From positions 1 through 36,292 of the forward strand of contig JARLJA010000150.1 in the NCBI GenBank assembly GCA_031291445.1: a stretch of 36,292 bases of DNA, given 5' to 3'. Below the pieces are notes generated by a model. It saw only the letters and a program-made list of their open reading frames with translations, had not been told where the DNA came from and did no database searches. Positions within the stretch are counted from its first letter, which is position 1, and each line of letters starts with the position of its first letter. Below are positions 31,401 to 36,292 of the stretch, one piece after another. A program made the translations under genes and the position numbers. This stretch comes from Xanthobacteraceae bacterium. Its GTDB lineage: Bacteria; Pseudomonadota; Alphaproteobacteria; Rhizobiales; Xanthobacteraceae.

Positions 31401-32273
31401 ATGACCACCGCGCTCCTGATCGAGCAGGGCCTCAACGGCCTGCAGCTCGGGGTCCAGCTGTTCCTGATGGCGGCGGGGCTGACGCTGGTGTTCGGCATCA
31501 TGAACATGATCAACCTCACCCACGGCTCGCTGTTCATGGTCGGCGCCTTTCTCGCCGCCACGGTGCTGGCGCATACCGGCAGCTTCGTGCTGGCACTGGT
31601 CGTCGCGGTGCCGGCGACGGCGCTCGCCGGCCTGGTGCTCGAGGCCGCGGTGCTGCGGCGCTTCTACGGCCGCAGCCACCTCGACCAGGTGCTGGTGACC
31701 TTCGGCCTGATCATGGTGATCAACGAGCTCACCCGCATGGTGTGGGGCAACGTGCCGGTGCCGATGGCGCTGCCGCAGGTGTTGTCCGGCGCGGTCACGA
31801 TCTATCCCGGCGTCACCTATCCGAGCTTCCGGCTCGCCATCCTCGCCGTCGGGCTTCTGGTCGCGCTCGGGCTCTACGTCGTCGTGGTCCACACCCGCGT
31901 CGGCATGTGGGTGCGCGCCGGCGCCAGCGACCGCGCCATGGCTTCCGCCATGGGCGTCAATGTCGGCCTGGTGTTCTCGCTGGTGTTTGCCGCCGGCGCG
32001 GCGCTGGCCGGTCTCGCAGGCATCATGGCCGGGCCGATCAGCGCGGTGCAGGTCGGCATGGGCGAGCCGGTCTTGATCCTCGCGCTGGTGGTCACCGTGA
32101 TCGGCGGTATCGGCTCGATCAAGGGGGCGCTCATCGCCGCGGTGCTGATCGGCCTCGCCGATACCTTCGGCCGCGTGCTGCTGCCGCCGGCGCTCGGCAG
32201 CATGATCATCTTCATGATGATGGCGGCGATCCTGGCCTGGCGGCCGCGCGGCCTGTTTCCCGTCCATGGCTGA
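31401..32273 (+). CDS. ABC transporter permease LivH-type
   Basis: A 290-residue inner-membrane permease with about eight hydrophobic helices, starting LLIEQGLNGLQLGVQLFLMAAGLTLVFGIMNMINLTHG, the LivH signature. ALAGLAGIMAGPISAVQ and VTVIGGIGSIKGALI form the usual coupling and C-terminal regions. Only the ATG at 31401 gives a membrane-first protein; the upstream frame is REP DNA. It pairs with LivM and with the LivG and LivF ATPases, all overlapping or close behind. Confidence 0.92.
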   Translation: MTTALLIEQGLNGLQLGVQLFLMAAGLTLVFGIMNMINLTHGSLFMVGAFLAATVLAHTGSFVLALVVAVPATALAGLVLEAAVLRRFYGRSHLDQVLVTFGLIMVINELTRMVWGNVPVPMALPQVLSGAVTIYPGVTYPSFRLAILAVGLLVALGLYVVVVHTRVGMWVRAGASDRAMASAMGVNVGLVFSLVFAAGAALAGLAGIMAGPISAVQVGMGEPVLILALVVTVIGGIGSIKGALIAAVLIGLADTFGRVLLPPALGSMIIFMMMAAILAWRPRGLFPVHG

Positions 32274-32280
32274 GGCCGGG

Positions 32281-33291
32281 ATGACGCTCGCGCCCGCCGC
32301 TCCCCCGCGCGCCTCCTCCGCGACGCTGATCGGCATCGCCGTGCTGGTCGTCGCGCTGGCGCTGGTGCCGACGGTGTCGCAGGCGCTCGGCAATCCCTTC
32401 CTGATCAAGATCGCGACGCGGATCGTGATCTTCGCCATCGCCGCGGTGGCGCTCAATCTGGTGCTCGGCTTCGGCGGCCTGGTCAGCCTCTGCCACGCCG
32501 GGCTGTTCGGCATCGGCGGCTACGTGCTCGGCATCGCTGCGGCGCAGCTCGACGGCGAGGTCAGCGCGGCGTTGCTGCCGGCCACCGGCGAACTCGCCGT
32601 GGTGCTGCCGCTCGCCATGGCGGTGGCCGGGCTCGCCGCAGCAGTCATGGGCGTGATCGCGCTGCGCACCTCGGGCGCCTATTTCATCATGATCACGCTC
32701 GCCTTCAACCAGATGCTCTATTACGTCTTCGTCGCGCTCCAGCAGTATGGCGGCGAGGACGGGCTGCAGTTCAACGCCGCGCTGACCCTGTTCGGCCATC
32801 CCGCGACCGGGCGGGTGCCGTTCTACTACGGCTGCGTCGCGGCACTCGCCCTCGTGCTGGCGGGGATGCAGCGGCTGATCGCCAGCCGCTTCGGCGTGGT
32901 GCTGCGGGCCTCGGCGCAGAACGAGCGGCGGCTGACCGCCCTCGGCATTCCGCCGCTGCCTTACAAGCTCGCGGCCTTCGCGCTGTCGGGCGCGGTGGCC
33001 GGTCTCGCCGGCGCGCTGTTCGCCGCCTCGCAGTCGTTCATCAGCCCTTCGGCCATGTCGTGGGTGCAATCCGGCGATCTCGTGGTGATGTGCGTGCTCG
33101 GCGGCCTGGCCTATGTGGCGGGGCCGGTGATCGGCGCCGGTGCCTTCGTGGCGCTGGAAGCCGTGCTGTCGGGCTGGTCGGTGCACTGGCAGCTCGCCTT
33201 CGGCGGCTTCATCATCGCCGTGGTGGTGACGCTGCGCGGCGGCCTCATCGACCTCGTGCGCATCGCGGCGCGGGGAGGGCGGGCGTCATGA
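32281..33291 (+). CDS. ABC transporter permease LivM-type
   Basis: A 336-residue inner-membrane permease with the LivM signature AVALNLVLGFGGLVSLCHAGLFGIGGY (read here in two parts: ALNLVLGFGGLVS and CHAGLFGIGGY) and GVVLRASAQNERRLTALGI, the ATPase-coupling loop. The start is set at 32281 because GAGG lies 5 bases upstream; the ATG at 32266 overlaps the LivH stop but lacks a ribosome-binding site. The stop overlaps the livG start (ATGA). Confidence 0.9.
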   Translation: MTLAPAAPPRASSATLIGIAVLVVALALVPTVSQALGNPFLIKIATRIVIFAIAAVALNLVLGFGGLVSLCHAGLFGIGGYVLGIAAAQLDGEVSAALLPATGELAVVLPLAMAVAGLAAAVMGVIALRTSGAYFIMITLAFNQMLYYVFVALQQYGGEDGLQFNAALTLFGHPATGRVPFYYGCVAALALVLAGMQRLIASRFGVVLRASAQNERRLTALGIPPLPYKLAAFALSGAVAGLAGALFAASQSFISPSAMSWVQSGDLVVMCVLGGLAYVAGPVIGAGAFVALEAVLSGWSVHWQLAFGGFIIAVVVTLRGGLIDLVRIAARGGRAS

Positions 33292-34031
33292 CCGCGCCGC
33301 TGCTCCGGGTCCGCGGGCTCACCAAGCGCTTCGGCGGCCTGATCGCCACCAATCATCTCGATCTCGATGTCGGCCACGGCGAGACGCTGGCCCTGATCGG
33401 GCCGAACGGCGCCGGCAAGACCTCGCTGATCGCCCAGCTCCAGGGCGACCTCACGCCGAACGGCGGCAGCATCGCCTTCGACGGCCGCGACATCACCGGC
33501 GCGCCGGCCCATCGCCGGGCCCGCCTCGGACTGGCGCGGTCGTTCCAGATCTCGTCGGTGTTTCCGGAGTTCACGCTCACCGCCAATGTCGCGGTCGCGG
33601 TGCAGGCCGGCGCCGGCCACAGCTTCAGGTTCTGGCGCGACGCCGCCGCCGACCCGGCGCTGGTCGGCCCGGCGCGGCAGGCCCTCGACAGCGTCGGGCT
33701 CGGCGGTCTCGAGCGCCGCGCCGCCGACGTCTCCCACGGCGAGCGCCGCCAGCTTGAGCTCGCCATGGCGCTGGCGATGCGGCCCCGGCTCTTGCTGCTC
33801 GACGAGCCGATGGCCGGGATGGGGCGCGAGGACTCGGCCCGCATGACGCGGCTGCTCCAGGGCCTCAAGCGCAGCTACGCCATGCTGCTGGTCGAGCACG
33901 ACATGAACGCGGTGTTCGCGCTCGCCGACCGCGTCGTGGTGCTGGTGGCGGGGCAGGCCATCGCCAGCGGCACCGCCGACGAGGTCCGCAACGACCCGGC
34001 GGTGCGCGCCGCCTATCTCGGCAAGAGGTGA
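33288..34031 (+). CDS. ABC transporter ATPase LivG-type
   Basis: A 247-residue ATPase. Walker A is GPNGAGKTS (about 38-46). The signature loop is VSHGERRQLELAMAL, where the LSGGQ is replaced by VSHGE as often in LivG. Walker B is RLLLLDEPMAGM and the H-loop is LLVEHDM. The ATG at 33288 has GGGGAGGG upstream and overlaps the livM stop. Partner of LivF at the permease pair. Confidence 0.93.
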   Translation: MTAPLLRVRGLTKRFGGLIATNHLDLDVGHGETLALIGPNGAGKTSLIAQLQGDLTPNGGSIAFDGRDITGAPAHRRARLGLARSFQISSVFPEFTLTANVAVAVQAGAGHSFRFWRDAAADPALVGPARQALDSVGLGGLERRAADVSHGERRQLELAMALAMRPRLLLLDEPMAGMGREDSARMTRLLQGLKRSYAMLLVEHDMNAVFALADRVVVLVAGQAIASGTADEVRNDPAVRAAYLGKR

Positions 34032-34036
34032 GGCCG

Positions 34037-34741
34037 ATGCTGCTCGAGGTCGAAAACATCCGCGCCGGCTACGGCACCAGCCAGGTGCTGTTCGACGTCT
34101 CGTTCGCGGTCGGCGAGGGCGAGGTGGTGACCCTGCTCGGCCGCAACGGCATGGGCAAGACCACCACGGTGCGGGTCCTGAGCGGGCTGCTGCGCGCCGG
34201 CGCCGGCCACGTCCGCTTCGCCGGCGAACGGATCGAGGCCATGGCGCCGCACCGCATCGCCCGGCTCGGCATCGGCCTGGTGCCGGAGGGCCGCCACATC
34301 TTCCCCAATCTCACGGTACGGGAAAACCTGCTGATGGCGCAGGCCAACCCGCGCGGGGTGCGCGAGCCCTGGACCTACGACCGCGTCATCGACTTCTTTC
34401 CCCGGCTCGGCGCCCGCGCCGCCAACGGCGGCGGCCAGCTCTCCGGCGGCGAGCAGCAGATGCTGGCGATCGGCCGTGCGCTGATGACCAACCCGCGCCT
34501 CCTGGTGCTCGACGAGGCCACCGAGGGCCTCGCCCCGGTGATCCGCGACGAGATCTGGGCGCGGCTGAAGACCTTGCGGGGCGAAGGTCTTTCGATGCTG
34601 ATCATCGACAAGGAGATCGAGGTGCTGGCCGAATTCGCCGACCGTCACTACGCCATCGAGAAGGGCGAGGTGGTGTGGCGCGGCGACAGCCACGCGCTGA
34701 TGGCCGACGCCGCGGCGCGGGAAAAGTTCATGGGAGTGTGA
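34037..34741 (+). CDS. ABC transporter ATPase LivF-type
   Basis: A 234-residue ATPase. Walker A is GRNGMGKTT, the signature is LSGGEQQMLAIGRAL and Walker B is LLVLDEATEGLAP, typical of LivF. The switch region reads MLIIDKEI, so the usual H-loop His (or the LivF Gln) is replaced by Lys. The start at 34037 has GTGAGG 5 bases upstream; a GTG at 34028 overlaps livG and is an alternative (237 residues). Last transport gene of the unit. Confidence 0.93.
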   Translation: MLLEVENIRAGYGTSQVLFDVSFAVGEGEVVTLLGRNGMGKTTTVRVLSGLLRAGAGHVRFAGERIEAMAPHRIARLGIGLVPEGRHIFPNLTVRENLLMAQANPRGVREPWTYDRVIDFFPRLGARAANGGGQLSGGEQQMLAIGRALMTNPRLLVLDEATEGLAPVIRDEIWARLKTLRGEGLSMLIIDKEIEVLAEFADRHYAIEKGEVVWRGDSHALMADAAAREKFMGV

Positions 34742-34747
34742 GGCGAC

Positions 34748-35209
34748 ATGCTCGACACCGACAATGCCCCCGCGTTCTGCCGCGGCGATTTCGTCGTCAA
34801 TCGCCGCGACCTGGTGGTCGAATGGGGCCACTGCGATCCCGCGGGGATCGTGTTCCACCCGCGCTTCATCGAGTATTTCGACTGGAGCTGCATCGCCTAT
34901 TTCGAGGCGGCGACCGGCCTGAGCCAGGTCGGGCTGAAAGAGGCTTACGGCCTCGCCGGCATTCCGATCGTCGACATGGAGGCGCGCTTCCTGCGCCCGG
35001 TGCGCTACGACGACCATGTGCAGGTGTTCACGACGCTTGAGGCGCTCGGCACCTCGAGCCTCAAATACCGCCACTGCCTGGTCCACAGTGGCGAGGTCGC
35101 GGTCGAATGCCGCCAGACCCGGGTGTGGTGCCGGCTCGATCCCAAGGATGGCAAAAGCCTGAAGGGCCACGCCGTCCCCGCCGACCTGGTGGCGAAGCTG
35201 AAGAAGTGA
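34748..35209 (+). CDS. 4-hydroxybenzoyl-CoA-type acyl-CoA thioesterase
   Basis: A 153-residue hot-dog-fold hydrolase. The active-site block HCDPAGIVFHPRFIEYFD (28-45) carries the catalytic Asp (D30) of the Pseudomonas 4-hydroxybenzoyl-CoA thioesterase family. It follows livF by 6 bp and closes the gentisate-transport unit. It probably releases an aromatic acid from its CoA ester. With gentisate dioxygenase in the same unit, gentisyl-CoA (as made in salicylyl-CoA routes) is the attractive substrate, but that is inference. Confidence 0.9.
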   Translation: MLDTDNAPAFCRGDFVVNRRDLVVEWGHCDPAGIVFHPRFIEYFDWSCIAYFEAATGLSQVGLKEAYGLAGIPIVDMEARFLRPVRYDDHVQVFTTLEALGTSSLKYRHCLVHSGEVAVECRQTRVWCRLDPKDGKSLKGHAVPADLVAKLKK

Positions 35210-35233
35210 GGGAGCGCGTCGTCTCTCGAGGTT

Positions 35234-35410
35234 GTCATTCCGGGGCGCGCGCAACGCGCGCGAGCCCGGAATCCATAGCCCCGTCGTTCGAGACGACTTG
35301 CGGCGTCGGTTGCTCGTGAGCACCGACGACGCGCGTACGGCGCCACCAACCGGCGATGGTGGATATGGACTCCGGGCTCGCGCCGCTTTCGCGGCGCGCC
35401 CCGGAGTGAC
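35234..35410. repeat. REPIN-like palindrome pair downstream of the thioesterase
   Basis: The left hairpin runs from GTCATTCCGGGG to GAGCCCGGAATCC (35234-35273), with inner CGCGCG arms. The right hairpin is ACTCCGGGCTCGCGCCGC ... GCGGCGCGCCCCGGAGTGAC (35369-35410). The two are roughly inverted copies with about 95 bp between them. It lies between a plus-strand and a minus-strand gene and may end transcription for both. Confidence 0.75.
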
Positions 35411-35473
35411 GAAGGAATTGGCGCGTTGCGCCGCTGCGGAGAGGCGCGGCTGCGGGAACGCGGGCCGTCGCCC

Positions 35474-36292
35474 CTACTTCGCGTCCGCCACCTGCTGCTG
35501 CGGCGGCGGGTCGCCCATGGCGCAGTCGCGCCAGTTCGGCGTCTTGCAGTCGACCGGCCAGCCGCCGCCGAGCGCCATGAACAGCGCCGCGGTGTCCGAC
35601 AGGCGGTTGGCCTCGGCCTGGACGCGGGCGATCAGGGCGTTGAAGTAGGTCTGCTGCGCGGTCAGCACCGTGACCTGGTTGACCTGTCCGGCCTTGAGCT
35701 GGGTCAGGATGATGTCGAGGCTCGCCTTGGCGGCGTGCTCGCTCTTCATCGCGGCCTGCAGCGCGCGGGCGTCGGCCTGCAGGCTCTTGAGCGCGTCGGC
35801 GACGTTCTGCATCGCGGTGACCACGGTCTGGCGATAGGTCGCGTCGGCCTGGTCGAGGAAGGCCTCGGCCGCCTTCTGCTTGTGGTAGAGCGTGAAGCCG
35901 TCGAACACCGGCGCGGTGACGCTGGCGGCCAGGGTGTAGAAGCCGGTGGCCGGCAGGAACAGCGACGCCGTGTTGATCGCGGCGTAGCCGGGGTTGGCGC
36001 TCAGCACCACGTTGGGCAGCCGCGCCGCGATGGCGACGCCGACCAGCGCCGCGGCCGAATGCATGTTGGCTTCGGCGGCGCGCACGTCCGGGCGCTGGCG
36101 GACCATGGTGCTCGGCAGGCTCACCGGCAGGTTGGCGGGCAACGCGAGTGACTTGAGCGTGAACTTCTGCAGCACCTCGTCGGCGGAGAACTGGCCGGCC
36201 AGCGCGGTCAGGAGATCGCGCTGCACGCCGAGCTGCTTTTCGAGCGGCGGCAGGGTCTGCTCGACCTGGGCGAGCGCGGCCTCCTGGGTCAG
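35474..36292 (-). CDS. Outer-membrane efflux lipoprotein, NodT/TolC (OMF) family, 5' end beyond window
   Basis: 272 C-terminal residues of a NodT-type outer-membrane channel for an RND or similar efflux pump. The frame stays open to the window edge. Visible are LTQEAALAQVEQTLPPLEKQ, then VRQRPDVRAAEANMHSA (the conserved RPDVRaAE segment), then paired helical hairpins and beta segments (YTLAASVTAPVFDG), and VTVLTAQQTYFNA near the end. The C-terminus WPVDCKTPNWRDC is Cys-containing. The missing start would lie beyond 36292, so the lipoprotein signal cannot be seen. Substrate unknown. The usual partners (membrane-fusion protein and pump) would be further upstream, outside the window. Confidence 0.88.
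   Translation of the reverse strand: MTQEAALAQVEQTLPPLEKQLGVQRDLLTALAGQFSADEVLQKFTLKSLALPANLPVSLPSTMVRQRPDVRAAEANMHSAAALVGVAIAARLPNVVLSANPGYAAINTASLFLPATGFYTLAASVTAPVFDGFTLYHKQKAAEAFLDQADATYRQTVVTAMQNVADALKSLQADARALQAAMKSEHAAKASLDIILTQLKAGQVNQVTVLTAQQTYFNALIARVQAEANRLSDTAALFMALGGGWPVDCKTPNWRDCAMGDPPPQQQVADAK

Noticed and set aside
23371-35410. Reading the palindromic elements as ordinary intrinsic terminators
   Set aside because: They lack T-runs, occur in paired inverted form and share sequence between loci, which points to a repeat family; an effect on transcript ends is still possible.

Overview
This is a GC-rich window (mostly about two-thirds G+C) from an alphaproteobacterium, most likely of the Bradyrhizobium/Rhodopseudomonas group (Nitrobacteraceae). 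The reasons are the codon usage, an arsR-aqpS-arsC operon of the rhizobial type, single-polypeptide indolepyruvate oxidoreductase, many LivK-type binding proteins and aromatic-acid genes, and at least seven intergenic palindromic (REP/REPIN-like) elements of a style common in that family. No rRNA, tRNA, CRISPR array or complete insertion sequence was seen.

Layout. 230-1676 (minus): arsenic operon arsR-aqpS-arsC with two near-identical operators ahead of arsR. 1933-2733 (minus): a membrane-anchored alpha/beta hydrolase in a lower-GC stretch, preceded by a FixK/FNR-type box. 2835-6296 (minus): fused indolepyruvate ferredoxin oxidoreductase, divergent from an Lrp/AsnC regulator (6607-7068). 7409-7990: an orphan Flp/Fap pilin and a double-CDGSH iron-sulfur protein.

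8116-19981 is an aromatic-degradation island. It holds two type I extradiol dioxygenases, two flavin phenol-type hydroxylases, an FAH-family hydrolase, a beta-keto acid cleavage enzyme (BKACE, DUF849), a solute-binding protein without its ABC partners, an MFS transporter, and GntR and AraC regulators. Read together, the genes suggest phenol hydroxylation, meta ring cleavage, C-C bond hydrolysis and CoA-dependent beta-keto acid cleavage. The substrate is unknown and the combination matches no textbook operon that I recognise. A decayed 3' end of a second binding-protein gene lies just downstream, next to a small Cys-rich orphan gene.

20763-26772: a 594-residue acyl-CoA dehydrogenase (minus), a divergent ArsR-type regulator plus small membrane/coiled-coil protein module under an elaborate operator, an M20 amidohydrolase (minus) and a three-PAS diguanylate cyclase (minus). 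Two REP-type elements separate these.

27173-35209: a gentisate module. A MarR regulator is divergent from gentisate 1,2-dioxygenase, a fumarylpyruvate hydrolase-like FAH protein, a complete branched-chain-type ABC importer (binding protein, LivH, LivM, LivG, LivF) and a 4-hydroxybenzoyl-CoA-type thioesterase. It imports an aromatic acid and cleaves gentisate; the thioesterase hints at a CoA-linked entry route. 35474-36292 (minus): the 3' part of a NodT/TolC-family outer-membrane efflux gene that runs off the window.
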